Of a stretch of DNA of 64,000 bases, positions 46,092 through 56,190 are shown piece by piece. This DNA comes from Rhytidiadelphus loreus (lineage: Eukaryota; Streptophyta; Bryopsida; Hypnales; Hylocomiaceae). Made by a program: the position numbers and the translations under genes. The DNA lies in contig OX344765.1 in assembly GCA_947034895.1 (NCBI GenBank), forward strand, positions 997,001 through 1,061,000. The letters are read 5' to 3'. Positions within the stretch are counted from its first letter, which is position 1. Every line of letters starts with the position of its first letter. A model generated the notes under the pieces. That model did no database searches, was not told where the DNA came from, and was given only the letters and a program-made list of their open reading frames with translations.

Positions 46092-47243
46092 CTACTCTAG
46101 TGACTCCGGTGTCTCTACAATGACCCTCGGAGATTGACTTCCAAGAGTTTCTCCCCCTGTACTATTTGTAGGTTGTGCAATGAGTATTGCATGAACCTCA
46201 TCTGAAATTTGTACTTCATCGTAATCCAAAGTCGTATCGACCACAACTTGAGCTCTTGGAGAAGGTTCTTCGTCCATGTGCACTGTCTCCTCCAAAACTG
46301 ATGTAATTTGCTCATATCTATATTCTCCTTCAGTTCCAATACGACGATATCTAATACCCTCTTGATCGTAATAAAGTCCATCCACTCCTTCTGTCATCGC
46401 TTGCTCTTGAGAGGCCCATGCAAAAGACATAATACTCAAATGCGTTTCATTTATCAAACCAATCGTTGTCGTACCTTGCGAAGTTGTAGTCGCAGATGAT
46501 GAAGCGAGAACCTCTTTACATGATTCTTTAACCACATCCTCCATCTCTGTATCCACCTCTTCCGTTGCATGAATTGGAGTTCTTGCCTCTGATATGGTCC
46601 TCTTTTTTTCTATCGCCTCTTCTTCAATAGATGTCACCACTTCTGCAGGTACTTCAAGTTCATTTGGTATCTCATGCATTCCTCCATGAGTGCCTTCACT
46701 TCCTTCGTTTTCTGCAATAGGAAGACTTTCTTGTACTTCCTCTACATCCATGTCTTTCACAATTTCACCTTCTGTAACAGTCTCTCCCTCAGGAATTGCT
46801 TGATTTGGAGACCCATCATCTTTTTCAACTTCAGGCGTGGAAGAGACAATGCTTTGAGCAGCACTATGTTGTACTATGATTGTAGTGTCTAACTCCTCTG
46901 ATGGATTACGGGTCTCCGTTGTCTTCTCAATACTTTTCCCTCTCTTTTCTTCAAGGACAACTTCGTCTACTTCATTTTCCTCTTCCTTTGATGAATCAGA
47001 AGTGTCATCTGATGATTCGTCATCTGAGGTAGATGTCTCTTCTGTGTCCTCTTCACTGTCATACTCTACCTCATCGTCGTCTTCTTCCTCCTCCCCTTCG
47101 ACATACTCTGGATCATTTGGGCTTCGAGGTTGCCTTACTTCATATCCTTCTCGTATCGGCGTATCTTCTGAATGCAAATCTTCCCCGTCTTCGACATCTT
47201 CTTCTTCATCACCAAGACTCTCTTTCTCCTCTTCATCTGCCAT
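46092..47243 (-). CDS. Acidic, low-complexity C-terminal ORF of the 46-51 kb gene
   Basis: A 383-codon frame begins MADEEEKESLGDEEEDVEDG and is rich in Glu, Asp, Ser and Thr throughout. A short non-repetitive part near residues 285-320 reads GLYYDQEGIRYRRIGTEGEY. It lies in the same reading frame as the two ORFs upstream (47250-47861 and 47898-50687), separated from the first by only one TAA. It may be a separate start or the tail of one large broken protein. It is probably disordered; no catalytic motif was seen. Confidence 0.45.
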   Translation of the reverse strand: MADEEEKESLGDEEEDVEDGEDLHSEDTPIREGYEVRQPRSPNDPEYVEGEEEEDDDEVEYDSEEDTEETSTSDDESSDDTSDSSKEEENEVDEVVLEEKRGKSIEKTTETRNPSEELDTTIIVQHSAAQSIVSSTPEVEKDDGSPNQAIPEGETVTEGEIVKDMDVEEVQESLPIAENEGSEGTHGGMHEIPNELEVPAEVVTSIEEEAIEKKRTISEARTPIHATEEVDTEMEDVVKESCKEVLASSSATTTSQGTTTIGLINETHLSIMSFAWASQEQAMTEGVDGLYYDQEGIRYRRIGTEGEYRYEQITSVLEETVHMDEEPSPRAQVVVDTTLDYDEVQISDEVHAILIAQPTNSTGGETLGSQSPRVIVETPESLE

Positions 47244-47249
47244 AGATTG

Positions 47250-47873
47250 TTATACATGCGTTGCAGAACGTTGCGCAGAAGGTGCACTATTGATTTGAGG
47301 GTCTCCTACCTCTGCATTTTCATTCACTAGCATTGCAGCTTGTTGCATTTGGATTCCTGCATGAAATTGTTCTTGCAATGTATTGTACAGAAAACGAGTT
47401 CGATCTATTGAACCATCCAATACAATCAGCTCTGTACCCGCAAATGTTGATTGCAGTATACTTAGTACAGCTGATGTAATGCCCACTGCAACCAGCCCCC
47501 ATTTCTCAGGTAAATATGACGCAACCAACCTTTGCAACTCCATGGGGGTCCTCTCCAGTGGATCCACAGTAGAAGGCATCCTTCCTTCACTCCATGCATC
47601 TGTAAATACTACTGGTACTTGTTGAAGACCTCCTCGTATGTTGTTTGCCACCCTCGATGCATTAGGATGTACCATTAAAATTGCAATGTCACCCACCGCT
47701 TGTACACTCCGATCAACTCGACCTTCGTGTCGTAGGTCATGTACATATGTTGACACTGTCTGTGGTTGAAACACCCAAACTCCTTTCCGCCATGTACACT
47801 CTGATGGCAATATCATATTCTCTCTCATCCTCTCCTCAAAATATGTACCTGGTGGAAACAAAAATATTGTTGT
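47250..47873 (-). CDS. Middle ORF of the 46-51 kb gene, unknown domain
   Basis: It reads TTIFLFPPGTYFEERM, then LPSECTWRKGVWVFQP, DIAILMVHPNASRVANNI, WGLVAVGITSAVLSI and GTELIVLDGSIDRTRFLY. The alternation of hydrophobic strands and short loops looks like a folded alpha/beta domain. The strand-loop ELIVLDGS is reminiscent of nucleotide-cofactor sites, but no family can be named. It lies in the same frame as 47898-50687, behind TAG codons at 47898-47900 and 47874-47876, and ends at a TAA (47250-47252). There is no good ATG at its start. It is therefore best read as a continuation of the upstream ORF rather than a gene of its own. Confidence 0.45.
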   Translation of the reverse strand, partial: TTIFLFPPGTYFEERMRENMILPSECTWRKGVWVFQPQTVSTYVHDLRHEGRVDRSVQAVGDIAILMVHPNASRVANNIRGGLQQVPVVFTDAWSEGRMPSTVDPLERTPMELQRLVASYLPEKWGLVAVGITSAVLSILQSTFAGTELIVLDGSIDRTRFLYNTLQEQFHAGIQMQQAAMLVNENAEVGDPQINSAPSAQRSATHV

Positions 47874-47897
47874 CTACTTGTGAATGCCTGCCATCCA

Positions 47898-50687
47898 CTA
47901 TTGCACTTTCTGCAAAGCTATATTGTACTCGACGTCTGTCCAAGCTTCATCCTCTCCTTTTGCCCCGCACCGTCTACAATCAAATATCCACAAACAAGGC
48001 ATTCCCAATTCTACAACACCTTCCGTAAAGAAGCCTCCTCCACATCGAATTGAAACACCTCCAACATTCACTTCATGTGTATTACACGGTACAGTGAACT
48101 GCCAATCCCAGCTCGCCTCATCCAAATTCGTCACAACTCTGTTGTACCCTTGGTACCCTGATCCACCACGTTCGATATTCACATAATGATCTTTGATCAT
48201 TGGAGGTATTAGAATTTCAAACCTCCTCAACGCTTCGATACTCTTTACTGTTGGAGATGACCAAGCTACCTTCATTTTTTTGTCAACTACTTCAGACAGC
48301 ACTTGCAACTGTTTGCGGTCTTGTCCTTCATATTTTCGCACATTTATAAGAAAAAAACTATCCATAGTCTTCAGATGTATTTGCCCTGATTCGACCATCA
48401 ACCACCGTATTGCATTTCGCACTGCTTCCCTTCGCTGAATACGCTCCGTCGTCCAAGCCAAAGTACCCTTTGCTGGAGTGTTGTTGTTGCCACTGTTGAA
48501 GAAGAATCTTTGTTGTGGACGTTCACCATCAACAATATGTTTAGCAGACATTTCTTTCGCCAACCGCAAGTAATGTACTTTAGGAACCCTGACCAGCGGC
48601 CTCAGCCAAAGCCTCTCCATCTTCTTTCTGTTTTCCCTCACATCAACATTTGGATCCAAGGACTTTTGATCTGCATATTTCTTCCACTTCTTCAAATCAT
48701 CCTTGCTATACCAAAGAAGCCCATCTTCATAATCCCGGCAAACTTGCAGAACAGCTTCATATGCAACTTCATCTTCCTGCCATGCATGGCGGGTATACTC
48801 TGACATCCTTTTAGAAATACCACCCAATGATACATTCTGCACATATGACCTCGTCCAATGCAACGTATTTGCTGCCATTGTTACTGCTCTTGCTCGTTGC
48901 GCATCATCTGCACGTAATTGTGGATTAGGTCTTCCACAAGCTTCCCAAATTGCTCGTAGCTTCACTAGATCTTCTTCCATTGTCGTGTAGACCTCTCTCT
49001 CAAATTCTTTCGCATTTATTCGCACAGACGCTTCGATGTACACCTTCGAATCATTGTACACAACAAATCGTGCTTTCCTTTTGGCAAATATGTTCAGGTA
49101 CTCCTCATCCTCCAACAACCCTGCTATGTGCTGCCTTTCACCTTGTTTGCATGCTGCAACCACATGTTGACCATCAACAGGCTCCCAAATGATGTTGTTC
49201 TCCAACCAATTGATCTTCGACATGTCCGGATTCCCTGGAACAGCTCTAGCATTATGTAGGTATGCAGCGTCAAACTCTTTCACTGCATCAACTTCTGAAA
49301 ATGGGATCTCCCTTCGTTGGGAAACACCTTCCATGTTTACTCCTTCCACTATATAAGCAATCGGACGTAAAGTTAGAGGTGACATATTAGGCTCTTCTCT
49401 TCCACAAAGTCGCTTATACGTGGTTGACACACGCCTACCAGTCAATGCTCGGTGGTTTGTCTCCACGTGTCCAACTGCTCGAATGTTTTCAATCCTCGCA
49501 TTGAAAACTAAGCCCATACTCCAAATGTATCCCGCCAGAAAATCGTCATTCGATGGAAATCTTACAAGTGGACCAACACTTGCCGAGACGTGAGCTCTAT
49601 GGATATCTTCTTCTTCTTCTTCTTCTGATCCTTCATCCACAATTTCAAATGTTTCATCGTGTTGGACCACCTCTTGCATTGTGTTTATATCCATTTCACT
49701 TGTACCACCTTCAGTGTTTGGTGGCATTCCAAGATGTACTTGTCTTACTGTTCCTCTTCCTCTTCCACGTGGATTCACAACTCTCGTTGCTTCAGAACCT
49801 CGCGGTCCCCTTTTTTGCTTGGCACCTTTCTTGGATGATTCTGCTCGTGTAGATGCTAAAACTGGAAAGGTGTTTACAGTAGCACCGGTCGACATCACTG
49901 TGCTAGGTCCAACACGTGGTGATACCATAACACCATGTTGAACAACACGACTCGATGTGCCAGCAGTAGGTGATGACCTCTCTCCAATTTCCACGTGTGG
50001 ACTACTTCCATGCTTAGTTCTCACTCTTCGTTGCTCAACAGAAATAGGAGAAGACACATTCTCATCAACTGCTCGTGGTGTTGAATGCCTTCTACCACGG
50101 TCTTCAATAGGCACCCAGTGCACGTTTAATGGAGCTGCAAGGATCCTATACACAGGATCTGTTTCTTCAGGTTCACGTGGTGGAGTTTTGTCTCGAGCAT
50201 TGGAGGGATCTGTTCTCTGCATCTTTTCATAAGCCATGGCATCCACCACATATCGCCTTCCTCTCAGAACATCTTCTGGACTCAATTTCATAATCCTTTG
50301 CACTGCTTCACTACGTACGTTTTGAAGAAATTCTGGCATAGTACTCCAATGCTCTGCAAGTCTTCGTATGACCCTCATAGGTTGGTCTACCTCCAAACAA
50401 GATGGTGGAATCGGTGCCATCATCAAATTCCTCTGCAACTTGTACCTCGCATTGTGCCCTACTTCCATTTGTACATTCATGAATATGACATCGTCAGGTG
50501 CAGTGGTTATGGATGTAAGTTTCCCATGTTCCATGCCCAAAGCTGTCCAATGTCTCCCTTCCCGCATAGGGTGTTCTGTGATCCACAACATTGCTGTGGG
50601 TGCGTTTTTTGTTGCATCCGTTGGTGCGTTCGTTTCCACAAGCCACCATCCATGTTCCACCCATTCATTGTATGTTTTCGTAGACAT
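47898..50687 (-). CDS. Large protein with a ParB/DGQHR-like motif, mobile-element-like
   Basis: From ATG at 50685-50687 the frame runs 929 codons without introns. Residues 1-165 are globular and unrecognised. Residues 165-360 are Pro/Arg/Ser-rich and probably disordered, followed by an EEEEEED patch. The next segment, from about residue 440, has IPFSEVDAVKEF, then EPVDGQHVVAACKQGER (DGQH at 505-508). After it come NIFAKRKARFVVYND and EEDLVKLRAIWEACGRP. A DGQHR-like box behind a strand-helix segment is typical of the ParB N-terminal nuclease-like fold. The similarity is motif level only. The last part has CLWIFDCRRCGAKGEDEAW and ends at TAG 47898-47900, while the frame carries on beyond. The function is unknown. 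The size, lack of introns and stops suggest a selfish-element gene in decay. Confidence 0.5.
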   Translation of the reverse strand: MSTKTYNEWVEHGWWLVETNAPTDATKNAPTAMLWITEHPMREGRHWTALGMEHGKLTSITTAPDDVIFMNVQMEVGHNARYKLQRNLMMAPIPPSCLEVDQPMRVIRRLAEHWSTMPEFLQNVRSEAVQRIMKLSPEDVLRGRRYVVDAMAYEKMQRTDPSNARDKTPPREPEETDPVYRILAAPLNVHWVPIEDRGRRHSTPRAVDENVSSPISVEQRRVRTKHGSSPHVEIGERSSPTAGTSSRVVQHGVMVSPRVGPSTVMSTGATVNTFPVLASTRAESSKKGAKQKRGPRGSEATRVVNPRGRGRGTVRQVHLGMPPNTEGGTSEMDINTMQEVVQHDETFEIVDEGSEEEEEEDIHRAHVSASVGPLVRFPSNDDFLAGYIWSMGLVFNARIENIRAVGHVETNHRALTGRRVSTTYKRLCGREEPNMSPLTLRPIAYIVEGVNMEGVSQRREIPFSEVDAVKEFDAAYLHNARAVPGNPDMSKINWLENNIIWEPVDGQHVVAACKQGERQHIAGLLEDEEYLNIFAKRKARFVVYNDSKVYIEASVRINAKEFEREVYTTMEEDLVKLRAIWEACGRPNPQLRADDAQRARAVTMAANTLHWTRSYVQNVSLGGISKRMSEYTRHAWQEDEVAYEAVLQVCRDYEDGLLWYSKDDLKKWKKYADQKSLDPNVDVRENRKKMERLWLRPLVRVPKVHYLRLAKEMSAKHIVDGERPQQRFFFNSGNNNTPAKGTLAWTTERIQRREAVRNAIRWLMVESGQIHLKTMDSFFLINVRKYEGQDRKQLQVLSEVVDKKMKVAWSSPTVKSIEALRRFEILIPPMIKDHYVNIERGGSGYQGYNRVVTNLDEASWDWQFTVPCNTHEVNVGGVSIRCGGGFFTEGVVELGMPCLWIFDCRRCGAKGEDEAWTDVEYNIALQKVQ

Positions 50688-51420
50688 AATGGTTCTGTAG
50701 GAAATCATCATCAAATACAACAGTTTTAGTATTGGAACAAAGCAATGATTGTCACCTTTAACTTTTAAATAGACTCTGTTATAATTATTATGCTTCCATG
50801 AATGGTAAGTTAAAGTACAGTACTTTCTATTCCGTATCATGTTATATGCAAATTCAAACAATCAATAGTCATAAACCACTTTCAACTTCACCTAAGTTTG
50901 TTATATTGCAAATGAGTTGTCAAATGTATGAACCTTAAACAAAATCAATATATATTGCATATTTCTTCTTCAACGATAAAAAGGCTTTAAAAGAAGAAGT
51001 TCAGTATGCACCTCAATTCTAGACAGACACAGTTGACTATCATCAACCACAATTTCCTACTCTCAACTACAATACTACTATACAAGTGCACTGGCATTAC
51101 ATGCAACTAAGACTATTAGTACAGAACTACAGTACTTGATACTATAATAAACATTCTTGAAAGAATACAAAGCCGAAATTTAATTAAAAGTTCTTCTACA
51201 AACACCACAAACAATACTTGCCAACAACATGATCTCTTTTGTAAACATCAAATTGCATCTACAAAAGTAATTAAGGATTCCAAAATGAAGAATCAAATAT
51301 CAAACATCATTTTAGATGTATTTATATTCCTATTACTAACACAAAAGCACATATACTAAAATCATGATACATAAAGCCAGTGAAATTATTGGGAAATGAT
51401 GGAAGACCCCCGAAAATAGA
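50688..51420. other. 5' flank of the 46-51 kb gene
   Basis: AT-rich non-coding sequence. The reading frame stays open upstream of the chosen ATG to 50861, but that part is Asn/Tyr/Lys-rich and not protein-like. Confidence 0.35.
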
Positions 51421-51422
51421 TA

Positions 51423-51672
51423 CACTAAATAGTGAAATTAGGTTGCCTTAACAATTAGGTTGCCTTACTTCAAGAAAATCACTTTACAAGCCAACCAATG
51501 AACAAATATGTCTTCTATTTTTTCTGTTTGTACACATAGAGGTTCACAAGTCCCACATGTATAAATTCTTAATTCAAAAAAGTAGTAAATTCTTGTAAAG
51601 AATCAATATATATTTATATAGTGTAGAATGTCAAAAAATTAGTGTGGGGCAACCTAATTTCAATATTTAGTG
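51423..51672. mobile_element. 250-bp inverted-repeat element, CACTAAATA ends
   Basis: CACTAAATAGTGAAATTAGG and GCC are mirrored at 51648-51672 with one mismatch over 25 bp. TA stands on both sides. The terminal CACTA suggests En/Spm, but the flanking triplets (ATA and TAT) are not the direct repeat expected, whereas TA/TA fits a TA-inserting element. The superfamily is undecided. Confidence 0.6.
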
Positions 51673-51674
51673 TA

Positions 51675-52376
51675 TGTTACTACTATTGTTGGTCTGTAGG
51701 GAAAGTCTTTCCCTGTGGATCCGTCACACTCAGGCAGAAGACACTGCTGCATTTGGCTATGGCTGCTGCTACCGAAAGGAACATGAAACTGAGGCTTGCT
51801 TACTAGGTGGAGGCTACCACTGGAACAGCCTCATACCAGGTATAGGGAATGAAGCTCATGAAGTGGTCAGAAAAGCATTAGAAAACAAAAAATTACACAA
51901 CGTCAACCTATCGCCTAAAACACATGAATATTTGTTCATTGAGAAATGAAGTTCAATTTCAGGTATTCTGTGCGCTCAAGTTTGACACTACCTGAAATGG
52001 ACAATCGCAGGGTCGTTTTTGGTGTACAACAAATTATAGATTCCACTCAATCAGGAATGCTTAAGCGTCCAAGAAGCGATGCAAGATAAAAAAAAAAAGG
52101 GCCAGGGATCTACCAATAGTACAAATAGCAGCCCTGACAGCAGTTATCTGAAGATTGTTGGAGCGTGAAGTTTGATTGCACGACGGTCAACACACTGTCT
52201 TCTACGAAATCAGACAGTCCATCATTGGTTGTGAGCACGAAGATTTGAAAATTTTCCGGGGAGCATGACACCTCACACCCGCTTCCAAGCAGATGGCGAT
52301 GACCTGCACAACCGCATGACGAACACACAGTCAGACAGAGTTTTGCGCTGGATTACGAAGGCACGAAGCTGCACCA
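51675..52376. other. Intergenic, possible gene remnant
   Basis: A plus-strand frame to 51949 reads EDTAAFGYGCCYRKEHETEA followed by CLLGGGYHWNSLIPGIGNE. It is Cys/Gly-rich and not obviously random, but without a start, partner exons or a recognised family. It is not called as a gene. Confidence 0.3.
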
Positions 52377-52378
52377 TA

Positions 52379-52703
52379 AGGTAACAAGTCTATAAAGCAC
52401 TCACGCTCTAAAATCACCCACCTCTTGAAATGTACACTAGTTTTATATGTTTCTTTTTCATGGTATCAGCAATGAACAAATAGTGTACATTTCAGGATGT
52501 GGACGATTATAGAGCCCACTACATTTAAACTTCAAAAATTCATAACTAATTCCAAAAAGCTCCCATACATATGAAATAACTTGGATTAGATTACAATTCC
52601 ACTTTTCTTTCAAGGATAATTTACTGAAAAATATTTCAAGAAGTTTCACGTCCCCAAAAATCAGTTCCAGATCTTTAATGGTGGATTTATGGACCTGTTA
52701 TCT
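52379..52703 (-). mobile_element. 325-bp TA-flanked miniature element, second copy
   Basis: It begins AGGTAACAAGTCTATAAA and ends TTTATGGACCTGTTATCT, with TA on both sides (52377-52378 and 52704-52705). It aligns end to end with the reverse complement of 1978-2302 and is the same length. The nested palindrome (GCTCTAAAATCACCCACCTC... and its partner) is conserved but diverged. Confidence 0.78.
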
Positions 52704-52705
52704 TA

Positions 52706-53219
52706 GTAGCAAATGCAAAAAATCACAATGAGACCTTGTTGGGTTAGATTCCAAATCCACATTTCAGTTCCAACGAAAATGTACTGCAGGTCAATTTAAT
52801 AAACTCAGTCCAAAAGGCAATAAGCTCTAGCTGTCGAAATCACGTAAAAAACAAAATTAGTACTCGTGACATTGCATGCATGTTGGAACTTGAAAAACTA
52901 GGACAACATTTGGTCTTCTATTCGATTCATGAGAACTGAGAAAAGCACGGTACTATTAACCACTTGTATTCCAGATCTGCAATGACTGGGCCTTTCTTCA
53001 TGAAACTATCCAGATAATTAAACTTACTCCTTGCAATTGGTTTGGAAAGCAGAGCAACTAATTCACCGATCGATCCTCCTAATCAATTTCAATTTACCTT
53101 ATATCTATCCTTCTAATCAATTTCAATTTTTTATAGAGTAAACTTCCTTTAAAGAAGCCTGTTCACAGTACGTTTGACCCTGTCAGATGGAGCACCACAT
53201 GTATTTCCTCCCGCTGCAC
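52706..53219. other. Intergenic, nothing recognised
   Basis: There are no element ends or coding-like frames between two neighbouring AGGTA elements. Confidence 0.4.
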
Positions 53220-53221
53220 TA

Positions 53222-53631
53222 AGGTAGTATGCTGTAAAAGCGATCCCCTTCTTCAAACCGCCCCTATTTTGGGGTGAGAAATGGAGACGGGGTGCTCCTT
53301 AAATGGACCACTGTAGCAATTGAATGCATTGTGAAAAAATTATTTTTCTATTGCAAGAGCCAATCATTACTCTTGATTTCTGCACATCCGTTAACAAATT
53401 GCAAGTGGACAGATTTTGGGAGACCTATGGTCACAAATAGGTGCCTATGCCCTGAATCTTTGAAAATTTATAAGTAATTCAAAAAAGCTTGGAAAAATAC
53501 AAAACCACTTGTGTTAGTTTTGACATCCATTTTTCTTTCTCTGAAAAATGATCTAAAAATAACGCTGTCCATGTAACCCTATGAAAAAGGCGGACCAGCT
53601 CTTAAATGGTCGCTTTTAGAGCATACTACCT
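53222..53631 (+). mobile_element. 410-bp TA-flanked element of the AGGTA family
   Basis: The left end AGGTAGTATGCTGTAAAAGC and the right end (reverse complement AGGTAGTATGCTCTAAAAGC) match with one difference over about 22 bp. TA flanks stand at 53220-53221 and 53632-53633. The interior near the right end (TTTATAAGTAATTCAAAAAAGC) resembles the interior of the 325-bp copies. Confidence 0.82.
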
Positions 53632-53641
53632 TAGCTCTTAA

Positions 53642-54537
53642 CCCTTTAACGACCAGGTTAATGACTGATTACTCAAACTGACAGATTTTCATCAATAGCA
53701 GACTGGCTATTAAGAGCAAGTCCACAGCTGACTCCCCAAACACGGACGTCAAATGGCTTGGCTTTTCCCTCCACACCAAGAGGGGTCACTTAGTGGATAT
53801 TTAATCAAACTTGACATTTGGTGAATTATTTATTCAAATCAAATTGTAGATGTAATTTGAAGCTATGCTACTAATGCTAGGAAGATTTGAATGAATTAAT
53901 TGTTAAATTTTTAATATATAAATTTTCAAGCATGGTCCCCTTGTTTGAAAATCTATGTTAAAAATTTAACATTTAATCCATAGTAAACCCAAAAGCTTTA
54001 GAAGTTTAGCTTCAAATATTATCACAATTAGATTTGAGTGTCTTATGAGGGAAGACAATCTCTCTATATACACATGGGGTGATAGGAGGAGGAACAATCC
54101 ATGTGGGATAAGTCACTTGAATGAGAAGGAACTTCACTATTCATTCATGGTGAAATTCTTTCTCATTCTAAGTGACTTATCCCACATGGGTTATTCCTCC
54201 TCCTCCTACCCCATGTGTATATAGAGAGATTCTCTTCCCTAGGGGGTCAAAGCAAGTTTTCTACCTTCTTCCTCCATTGTATTGGACACAATGCGAAAAA
54301 ACACTTCAATGCTTTTGAAGTTAAATTTTCAAAAATGTTTAAACCTGAAATTTGTTAGAACTTAGAAATTTTTATAATCATCACAACTGGATTTTAAAAC
54401 TCAAAGCTATTTCTACTCTGAAGTTGGCCTCACATGGCTAGTTACCGTGTCTCCGCAGCTTGGTGGCTCTTGCTCTAATGAAATTGTGTCAGTCTGCCAC
54501 TTTTTCGTAACCCGTTATCGACCTGGTCGTTAAAGGG
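53642..54537 (+). mobile_element. 896-bp TTAA-flanked piggyBac-type element
   Basis: The perfect 17-bp inverted ends are CCCTTTAACGACCAGGT and its complement, with TTAA at 53638-53641 and 54538-54541. It carries a hairpin at 54051-54240 and no ORF. The ends are a variant of the CCCC-type ends of the other TTAA elements. It begins only 10 bp after the AGGTA element at 53222-53631. Confidence 0.88.
54051..54240. repeat. Foldback hairpin, ATACACATGGGG family, full copy
   Basis: The left arm starts GAAGACAATCTCTCTATATA, then CACATGGGGTGATAGGAGG. The right arm ends CCCCATGTGTATATAGAGAG plus ATTCTCTTCC. The arms of about 80 bp are highly complementary, with a loop near ACTATTCATTCATGG. It is related to 21151-21313, although the two host elements belong to different superfamilies. 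Confidence 0.85.
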
Positions 54538-54859
54538 TTAATGGACAGGGTCAAATCGGTCATCTCGGCGTAGATAGATGATTCATAAATTCCCAGCAGA
54601 TGCAACAGGCGCTTAATTCACGTAGATTTTTCAGATAGGATTTAGCCTTCTTCCATTCTGGACAGAGGCTCACAAACAAACCTAACATGATAATAATTAT
54701 ACTAAAACAAACTAAAGGCTGCCAGTTCTTGCACAAGCCTGGATCGGTTGTGTAGAATATTACACAAACTTCAACAACTGAAGATACTGTGTAGAATAAA
54801 CTCTATGATACATTTCACCTCGTTACCCAAGTTCACCTATCTACAAAATTGAACCATTG

Positions 54860-55480
54860 TCATTCAAGTGAACCCGGCTTAATATAATTCATGAGCTGGT
54901 TTGACATAGTCTGGATTCCTGACAGGAAGTTTGGAGAAGGAGACTTGCGATTGCAGCATAGGTCGCTCAACCTGTGCATATGAGCCTCCCCATACTGCAA
55001 CACAAACTCATCACCCATGGAAATGTACTCAGCATCGTGATAGCGATGCTTCTTGAAAGATGGCATGCGACGAATGCCATAGTAATCTCTCTGCACGTCT
55101 CGAGTTTCAAAATCATGGTGTCTGAGGACATCGTAATGAGTCTTTACTACACCTGTTTTGTTTGTTATTTTTTCTTGAAACAAGAGCAGCGAGCCCATAT
55201 GTAATTGTTTGGGTAACTTGTGACTTTTAAAGACAAGCAATCAGTGAATCCACACAGTAGTATTGCAGTATAGTAGCATCGAAGTAAGAATCCGTCATAG
55301 AAATCTACCCTGCCAAAATCGTCGCTTTGCCTTCCATGTAGACGCCGTGGATATCAATGTGTTGTCGAAACCACAGTCTGTCCAAACCTGTTCAACAAAT
55401 GCTTGATATTTCATGATGTGCAGTAGTGGCAGAGGTGGCACAAAGAGGACACATGTAGCAACGACAACCTCGGTCGCCAT
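54860..55480 (-). CDS. Two-exon gene of unknown function, 154 residues
   Basis: Exon 1 is 55309-55480 and exon 2 is 54860-55152, joined by a GT-AG intron with matching phase. The product begins MATEVVVATCVLFVPPLPLL, a hydrophobic stretch that could be a signal or membrane anchor. It then has FVEQVWTDCGFDNTL, WKAKRRFWQG, and in exon 2 VLRHHDFETRDVQRDYYGIR and YHDAEYISMGDEFVLQYGEA. The well-formed frame and non-repetitive composition support a real gene. The acceptor at 55153 has a weak pyrimidine tract and upstream exons are possible. No family was recognised. Confidence 0.45.
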
Positions 55481-55817
55481 TGCCGGAAGAAAGCGCCTTC
55501 CTGAAAGCGTTAATCGGAATGAAAACCAAAAGAGCAGGAGCGATCAACCCCTATCCGTTACCACGATCTGTCCCCGATCTGTCCGTTACCCAAAGAACTT
55601 CATCTTTCCCGGCAGGGGTCACCCGGCGATTCTTCCGGCGCCTTTGGCGAGGTCGTCGCTGCTACAGAGTACCCGGCACGAAGAATCCAAGGCCTTCACT
55701 CTCTACAAAGCAAATCCCACTCTCAATCCTGTCGTGGTTGATTCTTCCGTTTTCACACTGGCCCCGGAGCTTCAAAGCTCCCTGCATCGACCATTACTAT
55801 CCCACTGGACCGACTCA

Positions 55818-56070
55818 GTTCGATCCTCAATCGTTCTTCGTTCCAAAAATCGTTCTTCTAGCTAATCATGCGCAATTATTCTAGCTAATTATGCGCAGCT
55901 AATCATGCGCAGTTCCATCCTCATTTGTTCTTCGTTCCAAAAATCAATCTTGAAATCGTTCTTTCAACTATTCATGCGCAGCTAGTCATGCGTAGTTCGA
56001 TCCTCAATCGTTCAGCGGTTCAAAAATCGTTCCAAAAATTGTTCTTCCAGCTAATCATGCGCAGTTAATG
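55818..56070 (+). repeat. Three degenerate tandem units of about 80-95 bp
   Basis: Units start GTTCGATCCTCAATCGTTCT-like at 55818, 55912 and 55995. Each contains CGTTCCAAAAATCG- and AGCTAATCATGCGCAG-like blocks. The octamer ATCATGCG recurs several times. They lie in a GC-richer block upstream of the 55480 gene on the minus strand. Confidence 0.75.
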
Positions 56071-56190
56071 ACAAGGAACTCCCAGGCAGATTGTGTAACG
56101 CGTTCTGTGGGAGTAAATCTCACCTCCGAAAATCTTACTACGTTTTCAACAGCTTTCTGCGGACGCCGTGAGAGTGGAAAGTTACAAATA

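Noticed and set aside
46876..47298. Serine-rich plus-strand ORF of 140 codons
   Set aside because: It is the antisense shadow of the acidic minus-strand ORF (Glu/Asp codons read as Ser/Leu).
51423..51672. Fourth CACTA element
   Set aside because: The ends read CACTA...TAGTG, but the flanking triplets are ATA and TAT rather than a direct repeat. It is kept as an unassigned inverted-repeat element.
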